A stretch of DNA of 64,000 bases from Corynebacterium canis (GCF_030408595.1 NZ_CP047080.1:807501-871500); one strand, 5' to 3'; positions 1 to 9,519 are shown, numbered from the stretch's first letter. The notes: generated by a model not told the origin, from the sequence alone. Program-made: numbers and translations.

Positions 1-555
<555 letters not shown>

Positions 556-616
556 ACAACCACCACGCGTCCACTACACAGTATCCACCACCAACACCAC
601 CCCAAAAACCAAAAAC

Positions 617-735
617 TTGTCGGTGGCAACAGCGGCGGGGAAACGCCCGGACCCATCCCGAACCCGGAAGCTAAGCCCACCAGCGCCAATGGTACTGCAC
701 ACGGCAGTGTGTGGGAGAGTAGGACACCGCCGACA
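617..735 (+). rRNA. 5S ribosomal RNA
   Basis: A 119-base 5S gene lies about 60 bases after the 23S end. The terminal helix pairs TTGTCGGTGG with CCGCCGACA. The GGAAACGCCCGGACCC and GAACCCGGAAGCTAAGCCC blocks and the GGGAGAGTAGG block are all present. Size and sequence fit actinobacterial 5S rRNA. A terminator hairpin follows directly. Confidence 0.97.
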
Positions 736-753
736 CCAAAACCAAACACACTA

Positions 754-784
754 ACGGCCCGGACACACCAACCGGGCCGTTTTT
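754..784 (+). terminator. rrn operon terminator
   Basis: The perfect 9-bp stem ACGGCCCGG/CCGGGCCGT (754-762 with 772-780) has a 9-base loop and runs into TTTT. It lies 19 bases after the 5S gene and is the evident intrinsic terminator of the rRNA operon. Confidence 0.9.
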
Positions 785-915
785 CACGTCTACACCCACC
801 AAGACAACACAAACACAAAAACACACAAAGAACAAACACGCGACAAGCAGGACACAAGCGGCCGCACCCACGCAAACCCGACACACCAACCACCGCGCCG
901 CGTCACATCCGCCCC

Positions 916-990
916 AGGCAGATCCGACACACCGCTTCCCAATCGGCAGCGTTTCCCCAGGTCGCGAAATCGCCCCTGTCAGATCTGCCT
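916..990. repeat. 75-bp terminal-inverted-repeat element, copy 1
   Basis: It starts AGGCAGATCCGACA and ends TGTCAGATCTGCCT, giving near-perfect 14-bp inverted ends. The interior carries GTTTCCCCAGG and AAATCGCC like the other copies. Its length is exactly 75 bp. One base after the right end another AGGCAGAT begins, forming an ATCTGCCT-C-AGGCAGAT palindrome. Confidence 0.8.
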
Positions 991-1081
991 CAGGCAGATT
1001 CGCACCCCACCCCGCAGACATTGTTTTCGCAGGTCGCTACAGCTTGTCGGCGGCCCGACCTCGCCTGCGCACATCTCGCCC

Positions 1082-1156
1082 AGGCAGATTCGACACACCG
1101 CATCTGCGGCAGCATCGTTTCCCCAAGTCACCAAATCGCCTATGTCAGATGTGCCT
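1082..1156. repeat. 75-bp terminal-inverted-repeat element, copy 2
   Basis: It runs from AGGCAGATTCGACA to TGTCAGATGTGCCT and is 75 bp long. The interior (GTTTCCCCAAGTCACCAAATC) is closest to copy 3. It has the same orientation as copy 1 and lies 91 bp after it. Confidence 0.8.
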
Positions 1157-1379
1157 CAGGCAGATCTGCACCCCCACCCCGGAGACATTGTTTCCGCAGG
1201 TCGCCGAGGCTTGTCGGCGTCTTGACCTCGCCTGCGCGCCCCAGAACAGTCGGTACCTACTGAACCATAACTCGTGCAGGCAGCCCCGATGCCGCAGCCG
1301 GGTATGAATCGCACACCATCTTTGGACCGGCCGTACACACCCCGACCAACAGTCCAACGGGCCACCAAAACCCTTGTCT

Positions 1380-1454
1380 AGGCAGATTCGACACACCGCT
1401 TCCGCAGCAGCATCGTTTCCCCAAGTCACCAAATCGGCCATGTCAGATGTGCCT
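1380..1454. repeat. 75-bp terminal-inverted-repeat element, copy 3
   Basis: It runs from AGGCAGATTCGACA to TGTCAGATGTGCCT and is 75 bp long. The interior is nearly identical to copy 2, so the two look like a recent duplication. It is again followed by C and another AGGCAGAT. Confidence 0.8.
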
Positions 1455-1547
1455 CAGGCAGATCCGCACCCCCAACCCGGAGACATTGTTTCCGCAGGTC
1501 GCCGAAGCTTATCGCCACCGCAATCTTGCCCACACGCACCCCGGCCC

Positions 1548-1622
1548 AGGCACATCCGACACACCGGCCACCGAACGGCAGCATTTCCCCAAGACCCCAG
1601 ATACTGCCCGTCACATCTGCCT
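1548..1622. repeat. 75-bp terminal-inverted-repeat element, copy 4 (diverged)
   Basis: It starts AGGCACATCCGACA and ends GTCACATCTGCCT, so both ends carry the same G-to-C change and still pair. That compensating pattern suggests the pairing itself is maintained. Its length is 75 bp. The interior keeps GGCAGCATTTCCCCAAG but is otherwise diverged. Confidence 0.65.
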
Positions 1623-2005
1623 GAGCAGACTCAACGATCACCCAAAAACTCGGCAACCATCCACAACTGCCCGAGACCAGCAACAAACCCGACGAAGAAG
1701 AGTCGCGCACAACCTACCGCAGAGTGACCAGCCCTAACCACCCACAACCTGAACCACCCACCTAACCCCACTCACCTTCATAATAAATTTTCCCTAAGAA
1801 TTTCCCCTCCAACCCCGCCACCCCCACCTCGCCGCCGCGCGCCTTTGTGTTCGATGTCGCAACGGGCCGCCGTTTCTTTACCGTTTCTTAATATTTCCTG
1901 TCAGATCCTGCGCGCAAGCCAGTATTCGATCGTATATTTGGTAACGATTTTGCACAGGTCAGACGATATGGGGGCACCCTACCGCCACCTTAAGTTACTC
2001 TTAGT

Positions 2006-2033
2006 TTGATAGTTCATTTGCGTCCTATACGAT
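2006..2033 (+). promoter_or_regulatory. Candidate promoter of the SdrD_B-like protein gene
   Basis: TTGATA (2006-2011), a 16-base spacer and TACGAT (2028-2033) form a plausible sigma-70-type promoter 67 bases before the chosen ATG. This is a pattern match only. Confidence 0.35.
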
Positions 2034-2099
2034 GGATTTTCATAGGAATTTGTGTTGAGCCATTGCGTTTTCTCATTCTCTGGAAAGGGGCTGCACTCC

Positions 2100-3551
2100 A
2101 TGTCCAACGCCTTTCGTAAGGCTGGGGTTTCTACCATTGCTGCGCTTACCGTGGTTTTGGCGCCCCACGCGATCACGGCGAACGCGCAGGAGCCAGCTCC
2201 TTGTTGTGGTACGTGGGCTGGCAAGTTGCAGCTGGATAATAACGGCGATGGGAAGTTCTCTAAGGACGTAGACGCGTACTTGGTGGGCTCCACCGTGGAG
2301 TTGGTGAGTGTTTCGTCTCCAGAGCGCGGTGTGGTGTCCACGAGCGGGGTGTCGGACTCTGGCACTTTTGAGTTCAAGGAAGTCCCCTTTGGCCGCTATG
2401 TGGCGCGCGTTCAGGTGCCGGAGGGTTTCGGTTTGTCGCCGTTGGCTTCGGGGTGGGCTGCGGAGGTGCCTGAGTTGGAGGTGGTTCGTGCCGCCGCTCC
2501 CGAGACTCCAGATAAGTCGTACGTGTATTCGGAAGCCGTGGAGGTGAGCGAGGGCGCAAACGCGGTCACGTTCCAAGATCCATTGTTCGTGCCCACCGTT
2601 GGTAAGGTCTCCGGCTCCATTTGGTTCGAAACTGATGGCGATGGCGTCCGGGAGGAGTCGGACGTTACCGGCGCCACCCCAGAAGTGGAGGTGCAGCTGA
2701 TGCGCCGTGCCACGCCGGATGGTTCGATGGAGCCGATCGAGGAGCCGTGGGCGCGCAAGACCAGTTCCGCCAAGGATGGAAAGTTCCTGTTTAAGCACCT
2801 TCCGGCGGGCGAGTATCAGCTGTTGTACCGTTATCCGCGGGGTTTGACGTTTTCCGCGGACGGCGTGGACAATAACGCCACCAGGCAGGTTTCTGAGGGC
2901 CGGGTGAGTGAACCGTTCCGCATTTCGGCGACGCAGAAGTCCGTGACGTTGAATGCGGCGTTGACGTATAGGTTTGCCGGTGACGTGTATTTTGACGCCA
3001 ACGGTGATGGTAAGCGCCAGGTAACGGAGCGGGGCGCGGCGAAGGTAAAGGTTGAGGTTCGTGACGGCGCGGACGTGGTTGCGTCGGTGGATACGGACGC
3101 GAACGGCCGTTACTATTTCACCGATATCGCGGATGGCCGTTATAGCGTGCGCGTGATCGCCCCGAAGCCGTGGCAGGCCGCTGTGAATACCGATAGGCTT
3201 AGCGACGCCGTGACTTTCGACGTCGCTGTCAACGGCAACGAGGTCGCGGGGTTGCGGGAGGTACGCTTGTTGCCGCCGGCGCATTCCACTTCGGGTTCGG
3301 CTCGGGAGACGTTGCCGTTTATCGAGCCTCCCAAGGACGAGGTTTCGGAGCAGCCCGATTTTGGTTACGGCCCGAATCACCCCGATAGGCCCACGAATAT
3401 CGCCACGCTGACCGCCTTGTGGAATGTGTTTGGCGGCGGCGGTGACGCGGAGACCTTGGCGTTTGCGCCGCAGGCGGGGCTGAAAAACACGTTGGAGTCG
3501 TGGTTCCGCCTGATGCTGTGCAAGCTGGGGATTACCAGCAATTGCCGCTAG
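2100..3551 (+). CDS. Secreted SdrD_B-like repeat protein
   Basis: The product is 483 aa and exported. Residues 1-29 form a signal peptide with a likely cut after ANA. Three SdrD_B/Cna_B-like beta-sandwich repeats follow. Each opens with an acidic, calcium-type loop: DNNGDG (46-51), ETDGDG (177-182) and DANGDG (299-304). Each ends with a GxYxVRV-like strand (FGRYVARV, AGEYQLLY, DGRYSVRV). No LPxTG sortase signal or C-terminal membrane anchor is visible, and the tail ends in a short Cys-containing segment, so the protein may be released or held non-covalently. I chose ATG at 2100 because GGAAAGGGG lies just upstream and the signal peptide starts there; a GTG at 2052 is in frame. The gene overlaps the convergent next gene by 4 bases. 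A role in surface structure or adhesion is inferred. Confidence 0.85.
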   Translation: MSNAFRKAGVSTIAALTVVLAPHAITANAQEPAPCCGTWAGKLQLDNNGDGKFSKDVDAYLVGSTVELVSVSSPERGVVSTSGVSDSGTFEFKEVPFGRYVARVQVPEGFGLSPLASGWAAEVPELEVVRAAAPETPDKSYVYSEAVEVSEGANAVTFQDPLFVPTVGKVSGSIWFETDGDGVREESDVTGATPEVEVQLMRRATPDGSMEPIEEPWARKTSSAKDGKFLFKHLPAGEYQLLYRYPRGLTFSADGVDNNATRQVSEGRVSEPFRISATQKSVTLNAALTYRFAGDVYFDANGDGKRQVTERGAAKVKVEVRDGADVVASVDTDANGRYYFTDIADGRYSVRVIAPKPWQAAVNTDRLSDAVTFDVAVNGNEVAGLREVRLLPPAHSTSGSARETLPFIEPPKDEVSEQPDFGYGPNHPDRPTNIATLTALWNVFGGGGDAETLAFAPQAGLKNTLESWFRLMLCKLGITSNCR

Positions 3552-4195
3552 GTGAGTTTCAGCAGGTTCAGCGGGGTTGCTAGCACCTCGTCGATGCGGC
3601 CGGCGTGTTTGCGCAGCTGTTCCCATTGTTGTTGGGGGATGGCGTTGCGGGCCTGTTTGATGGTTTCGGGGTTGGGGGTGCCCCAGGCGATGGGCATGGG
3701 GGAGATTTCGTCCCAGTAGCCGGTGTGTTTTAAGTTGCGACGCCCCGCCACCGCGACCGCCGGCACGCGCTCACCCTCTTGGCGGGAATGCCCGCTGAGG
3801 TTCGTGATGGTGCGGGCGGCCAGTGCGGGCGCGGGGTTGCCTTCGGTGCGGTCCACGCGGGCGTCGACAAGCGCGAGCAGCACCATGTCACGAGGGTTTA
3901 CTTTGGCAATCACGGCGGGCACGAGCTCGTAACTATCGTACATGTGCTGCGCGCTGCCCACCTTTTTGGGGATGATCACCACCATGCTAAAGCTCACCAG
4001 CGCGGACACCCCGAGGCCGGCGGCGAGCAGCCACGCCCACGCCGCCTGGTTGGTGTACCAGATAAATACTCCCGCCACGAGGACCTGCACCACCCCGAAC
4101 ACGATTGCGGATATTTGGAGGCGCCGCTGGTCTTTAAGGAACTCGTTGTGTTCCTTGGCGTGGGCGCTGTCAACGGTAAAGCTAAAGCCGGACAT
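3548..4195 (-). CDS. DUF3239-like membrane protein
   Basis: This 215-aa protein has two adjacent membrane segments near residues 28-45 and 52-75, a short cytosolic head rich in charged residues, and a soluble C-terminal domain of about 140 residues. It resembles the corynebacterial DUF3239 family, whose function is unknown. Its start overlaps the stop of the upstream helicase gene (TAATG), so the two are probably cotranscribed. The assignment rests on overall look and context, not a catalytic motif. Confidence 0.7.
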   Translation of the reverse strand: MSGFSFTVDSAHAKEHNEFLKDQRRLQISAIVFGVVQVLVAGVFIWYTNQAAWAWLLAAGLGVSALVSFSMVVIIPKKVGSAQHMYDSYELVPAVIAKVNPRDMVLLALVDARVDRTEGNPAPALAARTITNLSGHSRQEGERVPAVAVAGRRNLKHTGYWDEISPMPIAWGTPNPETIKQARNAIPQQQWEQLRKHAGRIDEVLATPLNLLKLT

Positions 4196-5862
4196 TAGTT
4201 GTCTTTCATGGGTCGGAGGAGGTCAATTGCGTCGAGGATGCGGTAGGCGTAGCCCTGTTCCGCAAGGAAGCGCTGGCGGTGCGCCGCATAGAGGGTGTCC
4301 TTGCTATCGCGGCTGACAATCGAATAGAAATGCGCCTCGCCGCCATCCGCCTTGGGGCGCAGGATCCGGCCCAAGCGTTGGGCCTCCTCCTGCCGCGATC
4401 CAAAGGTTCCGGATACCTGGATGGCCACCGCCGCCTCCGGAAGGTCGATGGAGAAATTGGCCACCTTGCTTACCACGAGGACGTGTATCTCCCCGCGGCG
4501 GAAGGCGTTAAAGAGCTTTTCTCGCAGCCGGGTCGGGGTCTTGCCCTCGATCACGGGCACCCCCAATTCGGTGCCGATGTGCTCCAATTGGTCCAGGTAG
4601 GCGCCGATGATCAGGGTGGGTTGGCCGGCGTGCAGCTCTAGGAGTTTGCGCACCACGGGCATTTTGGTGGCGGCGCAGGCGGCCAGCCGGTAATGCTCGC
4701 GCGGGTCCGCCACCGAGTAGGCGCGGCGTTCCGCGTCCGTCATGGTGGTGCGGACCTCCACGCAATCCGCGGTGGCGATAAAGCCCTGGTTTTCTATGTC
4801 CTTCCACGGGGCGTCGTAACGCTTCGGACCGATGAGCGAAAAGACATCGCCTTCGCGGCCGTCCTCCCGGATCAGGGTGGCGGTCAGGCCGAGGCGGCGG
4901 CGGGATTGCAGGTCGGAGGTCATGCGGAAGACGGGGGCGGGGAGCAGGTGCACTTCGTCGTAGATAATCAGGCCCCAGTCCCGCGCATCAAAAAGCTCGA
5001 GGGCGCGGTATTCCCCCTTGGTTTTGCGCACCATCACCTGATAGGTGGCGATGGTCACCGGTCGGATTTCCTTCTTTTCGCCAGAATATTCGCCGATCTC
5101 GTCGGCGGTAAGAGTGGTGCGGCGCAGCAGCTCCGCGCGCCATTGCCGGCCCGCAACCGTATTGGTCACCAGGATCAGGGTGGTGGTCTGGGCCTTGGCC
5201 ATCGCCGCCGCCCCGACCATGGTTTTGCCGGCGCCGCACGGCAGCACCACCACGCCGGACCCGCCCTGCCAAAAGGAATCCGCGGCCAATCGCTGGTAAT
5301 CCCGCAGCTCCCAGTCCTCGTGTTCCCGCGACAGTTCGATGGGGTGCGCCTCGCCATCCACATAGCCGGCGAGGTCCTCCGCGGGCCAGCCGATCTTTAG
5401 CAATTCCTGCTTGAGGCGGCCGCGTTCAGAGGCGTGGACCACGATGGTTTCCCGGTCGATCTGCTGGCCCAACATCGGCTGGATCTTTTTATGCATCTGG
5501 ATCTCGGTAAGGATGTCCGGTTCCGTGGATTCCAAGATCAGCCCGTGGGCGGGGTGTTTGTGCAGGCGCACGCGGCCATAGCGCGCCATGGTTTCCGCGA
5601 CGTCGATAAGCAATGGTTGGGGGACGGGGAAACGGGAGTAACGCTCGAGCACATCGACTATTTGTTCGGCATCGTGTCCGGCGGCGCGGGCGTTCCACAA
5701 TGCCAGCGGGGTAATCCGGTAGGTATGCACGTGTTCGGGCGCACGTTCGAGTTCGGCAAAGGGGGCTAGGCCCGCGCGTGCCTCTTCGCTACGCGGGTGA
5801 TTTACCTCTAACAACACGGTTTTATCGGATTGCACAATGAGCGGACCGTCACCAAAGGACAC
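4195..5862 (-). CDS. XPB/ERCC3-type superfamily II DNA helicase
   Basis: This 555-aa helicase closely matches the actinobacterial XPB proteins such as mycobacterial ErcC3. After an N-terminal domain come CGAGKT (Walker A, residues 209-214), DEVH (302-305), GLTAT (motif III, 325-329) and RLGRILRP (motif VI, near 500). A DNA-damage-recognition-like N-terminal region precedes the motor. Family members unwind DNA 3' to 5' using ATP and are linked to repair. The next gene upstream on the same strand is the helicase-associated partner found beside XPB in mycobacteria (Rv0861c/Rv0862c), and the gap is only 33 bp. This supports a functional pair. Confidence 0.95.
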   Translation of the reverse strand: MSFGDGPLIVQSDKTVLLEVNHPRSEEARAGLAPFAELERAPEHVHTYRITPLALWNARAAGHDAEQIVDVLERYSRFPVPQPLLIDVAETMARYGRVRLHKHPAHGLILESTEPDILTEIQMHKKIQPMLGQQIDRETIVVHASERGRLKQELLKIGWPAEDLAGYVDGEAHPIELSREHEDWELRDYQRLAADSFWQGGSGVVVLPCGAGKTMVGAAAMAKAQTTTLILVTNTVAGRQWRAELLRRTTLTADEIGEYSGEKKEIRPVTIATYQVMVRKTKGEYRALELFDARDWGLIIYDEVHLLPAPVFRMTSDLQSRRRLGLTATLIREDGREGDVFSLIGPKRYDAPWKDIENQGFIATADCVEVRTTMTDAERRAYSVADPREHYRLAACAATKMPVVRKLLELHAGQPTLIIGAYLDQLEHIGTELGVPVIEGKTPTRLREKLFNAFRRGEIHVLVVSKVANFSIDLPEAAVAIQVSGTFGSRQEEAQRLGRILRPKADGGEAHFYSIVSRDSKDTLYAAHRQRFLAEQGYAYRILDAIDLLRPMKDN

Positions 5863-5895
5863 CGTCTGCCTCCTGAACTGATGGGAATATAAAGC

Positions 5896-8145
5896 CTAAT
5901 TATCTACGACGACGGTGGTAATGCGGTGCAATTGGTACCGGTGAACCGCCCCCGAAGTTTCCTCGATGGCGTCCACTTGGCCGCCCGATACTGTGAGCGG
6001 TAGCACCACCCGCGCCGTCGCAATGCCGTGCTTATCCACAAAGCCCAGCGTTACCCTCGTACCCGAACGTACCGCAGCCTGCAGCACCGCCAAAATCTCC
6101 GCAGTGGAGCGGGTGGATTCGCCTTCCGTCACCGTTTTTAGCTCGTTTGCGCGAATCCGCTGAATAATCTTGCGGACGTCCGGCCGCTGCGGTTCCTCCG
6201 CTGGCTCCGGCGTCACATAGGTGGGCACGCGGCGCGGCGGGGGCCGCAGGTCTAGCGCAACTCCGTGCGAATCCTCCGCGAGCGGCTTGAACCCATTTCG
6301 GCGCAGGGTTTCGATCATAGATCCGAGCGGCAGCTTAGACACCGCAACCGTGGGAGCCAGCAGCCGCAACGCCGGAATCGCCTGCACCGCATGCTCCAGC
6401 AGCGCCTCATCGTCCGAGCGCAGGTAACACATGACGGGGCCGCCGCGCAGGCTTCCGTATTGCCGCGCCAGGTCCGTGAGCAGGTATGAAAGGGCCTGCG
6501 GCACCTCCCCGACGATGTGCTTTTCTAACAATTCCGTAATGTCGCCCGCGCCCATGCCCGCGTCCATCGCCCTGTGTAACGACGCCTCGGAAATACGGTA
6601 TACGCTCGCCAAACCCGCCGACTCCACCTCGGCTATCAGTTCTAATTGTTGGCGGAGCTGGGCGGTGAGCGGGCCGGGGGCAAGGATCGTCATATCGCCT
6701 TGAGCGATCAAATAATCGACCGCCTGCGGGGTCGCCTGTTTGGCCGCCGCGACCAGCTTTTCCGGCGCATCGATCAATGCCACCGCCAGGTTTGTGGGGC
6801 GGTGATCCGGGCTGAGGATCCCCAGCCAAATGGCCTCTTCGATGATGTGGTTGGCGGCGTGGATATGGTGGGCGTACAGCGGGCTTTCAAAGGCCGCCAT
6901 GGACAGGGCCTGATCGGGGGTGAGCTGCCCGCGGTGCGCGTATTGGCGCAGCAAGATTTTCTTGTCCGTGTGCAGGGAGTAGCGGTATGTGGATTCGGAA
7001 AGCAATTGGATCGGCTTTTTCACCAGCCACGGCATCCACCGGCTGGTCAGCCAATTGCGCGCCAGGTCCGCCCATTGCTCGTGCAAATCCAGCCGCAACC
7101 ATTGGGTGGCCAGGTTCGTGGGGCAGAGGTAATCGTTATAGGTGTTGTTTTCCGGCGGCGGTTCCGGGGCGCCGCGGGAGAGCATTTGGGTTTCCTCGCC
7201 GAGGCACACCAGGCGGCACACCGTCAATGTGTCCACTTGCAGGTGTTTGGCCATGCGCTGCACTACCCGCACGCCGAGGGTGCCCCGCTGCACGCAGCTC
7301 GCGGGGTTTTCGGTCAGGTATTCGATCAGCAGGCGGAAGTAGCGCACCACCTCGAGGCCGTTCGCGGCAGCCTGCTCGTCGGCCTGGGCCAGCTCGGCCT
7401 TGGACAAGGCGCGTTCGGGGTGCGTTGCGGTAAAGGGGATATGCAGCGGCCCGAGGTCCCACAGCACCCGTTTGGTCACCTGGGCGAGCCGGACGGTGTG
7501 GGAATCTTGGCGTCTCAGCAGGCCCGCGGCGAGGAGTTTGGGCACCGGGCGGTTGGGGTCCGCATCCGGATCCGCGTCCTTGGTCACGCCGCCCCCGCCG
7601 GATTCCAGCAGGGTGTCCAGGATCCGTTGGCAGCGCGTGCCCGAGTTCGCGATAAACTCCGCGGCCTCCTCGTAGGTGGGCATGGGCACGCCGGGCTCCG
7701 GCAGCAGCTGCCAATCCAGGGGCAGGCTGGACATCGCTTCCGGAACCACCATAAAGCTGTCCGCATCCCCGTACACCAATGCGTAGGCGCGTAACGTCCG
7801 AAACGCCTCTTGGATTGTTTCCGGTTCGGGGGAGCCGGAGGGGGAGTCTTGGGTGGCCGAGGTGATCCTTTTGATTACCTCCGCCAGCGAAACCGGAGTC
7901 AATTCCCCGCCGAGGCGCGCCGCCGCCTCCAGGGTGAGCAATGCTGGGGCGTCCACTTCCTTCAGCGCCGCCAGCACCCGCGTCGGAGTGCGCAAACGCC
8001 CAGCTAGCGTGGTAAATCCGGGCGCATCGGGGATCACAATGTCCGGACGATGAGTGATTATTTCCCCTAAGAGTTCATCGTCGATCGCCGTAAGCCATTC
8101 CCGGAACGTAGGAAAACGTCCGGCCCCATCCGCGTTCTTTTTCAT
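5896..8145 (-). CDS. Helicase-associated protein (Rv0862c-like)
   Basis: The product is about 749 aa, mostly helical, with no Walker motifs. It resembles actinobacterial helicase-associated proteins (Helicase_C_3/XPB-neighbour type) that sit upstream of the XPB helicase. The C-terminal third carries the conserved IEETSGAVHRYQLHRI end and a KLPLGSMIETLRRNGF segment. I chose ATG at 8145 (MKKNADG) because the family starts shortly before the FREWLTAIDDELL block. Earlier in-frame starts up to 8211 exist but would run into the divergent promoter region. Its role is inferred to be partner or regulator of the helicase. Confidence 0.85.
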   Translation of the reverse strand: MKKNADGAGRFPTFREWLTAIDDELLGEIITHRPDIVIPDAPGFTTLAGRLRTPTRVLAALKEVDAPALLTLEAAARLGGELTPVSLAEVIKRITSATQDSPSGSPEPETIQEAFRTLRAYALVYGDADSFMVVPEAMSSLPLDWQLLPEPGVPMPTYEEAAEFIANSGTRCQRILDTLLESGGGGVTKDADPDADPNRPVPKLLAAGLLRRQDSHTVRLAQVTKRVLWDLGPLHIPFTATHPERALSKAELAQADEQAAANGLEVVRYFRLLIEYLTENPASCVQRGTLGVRVVQRMAKHLQVDTLTVCRLVCLGEETQMLSRGAPEPPPENNTYNDYLCPTNLATQWLRLDLHEQWADLARNWLTSRWMPWLVKKPIQLLSESTYRYSLHTDKKILLRQYAHRGQLTPDQALSMAAFESPLYAHHIHAANHIIEEAIWLGILSPDHRPTNLAVALIDAPEKLVAAAKQATPQAVDYLIAQGDMTILAPGPLTAQLRQQLELIAEVESAGLASVYRISEASLHRAMDAGMGAGDITELLEKHIVGEVPQALSYLLTDLARQYGSLRGGPVMCYLRSDDEALLEHAVQAIPALRLLAPTVAVSKLPLGSMIETLRRNGFKPLAEDSHGVALDLRPPPRRVPTYVTPEPAEEPQRPDVRKIIQRIRANELKTVTEGESTRSTAEILAVLQAAVRSGTRVTLGFVDKHGIATARVVLPLTVSGGQVDAIEETSGAVHRYQLHRITTVVVDN

Positions 8146-8209
8146 GATGCCAACGAGTTTAGTGCGTGAAGAGGTGACTTTTCTGCCCCTCATTTGAAAG
8201 AATAGGCAC

Positions 8210-8404
8210 ATGGCTAATATGGAAAAGAAGGGCTACGTCGATCCGGGTTGGCCCGAGCACGCTCCCGGCGACGGCCACGTTGTCACCGAACTCATTTCTA
8301 AGGTTTCTGGAGCTTCCAGCCCTTATGGTGATGAGACCCCCTTCCCGCTCCCCGCGGAGAAGCTGGGCTACGTCCACCCGTACACTCGAACCAACAAGCC
8401 CTGA
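8210..8404 (+). CDS. Small conserved actinobacterial protein
   Basis: This 64-aa soluble protein is rich in Pro and Gly, with DPGWPEHAPGDGHVVTE and KLGYVHPYT blocks. It looks like a small conserved protein of unknown function encoded opposite the XPB operon in actinobacteria. ATG at 8210 is preceded by GAAAG. It is divergent from the helicase partner gene, and the two share an upstream region of about 65 bp. I have no functional evidence. Confidence 0.75.
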   Translation: MANMEKKGYVDPGWPEHAPGDGHVVTELISKVSGASSPYGDETPFPLPAEKLGYVHPYTRTNKP

Positions 8405-8489
8405 GGCTGATTGGTAGGCACATAGCGGTTGTGGGGCTCCCCGCACGTCCAAGCTCTTGCGGCGGCGGGGAGTTTTGTAGCCTTGCGGT

Positions 8490-9341
8490 ATGGGCACATT
8501 GAGCTATAGCAGCAGCATTGAAACTGTACCGTTGCGCAAACAAGGGGGCTTGGCGGCGTTTGATCCGGTGACATTGCGGCTCGCCGCCGAAACCTGCGCG
8601 GGCGAAGTGATGTCCGTGCGCGCGCCGAGCGGGCTCGAGGGGGCGTGCCCAGAGTCTTTACGAGCCTTGGCGCAGGTCACCGTCGAGCGCGACCCTCGAG
8701 GCTGGCCGAAAATCGTATGCACTATCGATACCGGCGATATGCCGTGGTCAGTGCGCCATCGCCCAATCGAATCCACGTTCACTACCTATGCGGGCGACCG
8801 TATCGCGGCCGTGGAGTTTGCCTCCCTGCGCGTCGCGGAGACCGAGGCCGGTGCCGTAACCAAGATTCCCATGCGGCTACCTGCGGGAACATTGGTCGAC
8901 GCGTGGTTTTTGGAGCTCGGCCAAGAGCTTAGCGAGGTCGATGGATTAGCGTTGCAGCGGCTAGCCTCCGGGGCGATGCGGGGGTTTTCGCTTATCGACG
9001 CCGCGTCCGAAACGTTCCTGGCCGAGGTCCACGTGCCACAGCTCGAGCTCGAATATAGGTGCGATATCAGCGGTGTGTTGCAATTCGATGCCCCATCCGA
9101 GGTGGAACAGCATTTTACCGCGGAACTCGATGTCCAGGGTGCGCGCGTGCGGGCCACCACCGTGGTGATGGTCGGTGCGGCGCTGCATCACAGCGCGCCC
9201 GTAGCTCCGCCGCCGGTGGTTCGTTTCGGGGAACACGGCCCAGTGCTGTGGTGGTTCGCCGAGCAACAAGCCGATCGGGCATCGCTGCCGTTTGCGCTTA
9301 TATATATGGAATCGCCCGTGTGGACCGCCGCTAGCCACTAG
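8490..9341 (+). CDS. Hypothetical protein, corynebacterial
   Basis: The 283-aa product has no signal peptide, no clear membrane segment and no motif I recognise. It is beta-rich by composition, with acidic patches, and has an FSLIDAASETF segment near residue 170. Codon use matches its neighbours, so it is probably a resident gene. It follows the small conserved gene by 85 bp and may be transcribed with it. The CTTATCGAC word at 8990 lies inside it. Confidence 0.75.
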   Translation: MGTLSYSSSIETVPLRKQGGLAAFDPVTLRLAAETCAGEVMSVRAPSGLEGACPESLRALAQVTVERDPRGWPKIVCTIDTGDMPWSVRHRPIESTFTTYAGDRIAAVEFASLRVAETEAGAVTKIPMRLPAGTLVDAWFLELGQELSEVDGLALQRLASGAMRGFSLIDAASETFLAEVHVPQLELEYRCDISGVLQFDAPSEVEQHFTAELDVQGARVRATTVVMVGAALHHSAPVAPPPVVRFGEHGPVLWWFAEQQADRASLPFALIYMESPVWTAASH

Positions 9342-9444
9342 CGCGGATCCTTTTTGTCCTAGGCCTTCTGTCAGCCCGCCCGCCGAATCTCCCTTGTAGA
9401 TTTTGAGCCTCTTCGAACCATCGGCCCCTCGTCGAATCTGCCTC

Positions 9445-9519
9445 AGGCAGATCTGACAGGGCGAGTTCGGCGTCCTGCGGAAACACCACCGCACGACGGC
9501 CGCCATGTCGAATCTGCCT
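9445..9519. repeat. 75-bp terminal-inverted-repeat element, copy 5 (opposite orientation)
   Basis: It starts AGGCAGATCTGACA and ends TGTCGAATCTGCCT, exactly 75 bp. Read on the minus strand its interior (GTGTTTCCGCAGG and ACTCGCCCTGTCAGATCTGCCT) aligns with copies 1-3. As in those copies an extra ATCTGCCT palindrome partner abuts the TGTCAGATCTGCCT end. It lies in the 9342-9930 gene-free gap. Confidence 0.8.

Larger units (their letters stand above)
786..2005. other. Intergenic region with a 75-bp repeat array, no gene seen
   Basis: About 1.2 kb separates the rRNA terminator from the next promoter. Open frames here overlap each other, have no family resemblance and translate repeat sequence, so I call no gene. 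The stretch 900-1640 holds four copies of a 75-bp inverted-repeat element. Between copies 1 and 2, and between 2 and 3, lies a second related block that begins AGGCAGAT and contains GACATTGTTT and GCAGGTCGC. The stretch 1740-2000 is AT-rich and shows nothing beyond likely promoter sequence. Confidence 0.7.

Noticed and set aside
916..1622. CRISPR array
   Set aside because: The repeated unit is 75 bp with a conserved interior, copies are unevenly spaced, and no cas gene is in the window.
709..1737. Several overlapping open frames in the region after the rRNA operon
   Set aside because: They translate the 75-bp repeats and spacer on both strands, without start signals or family resemblance.
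2073..3626. 517-residue open frame on the minus strand opposite the SdrD_B-like gene
   Set aside because: Arg/His-rich composition with no family match; it mirrors codon positions of the real gene.
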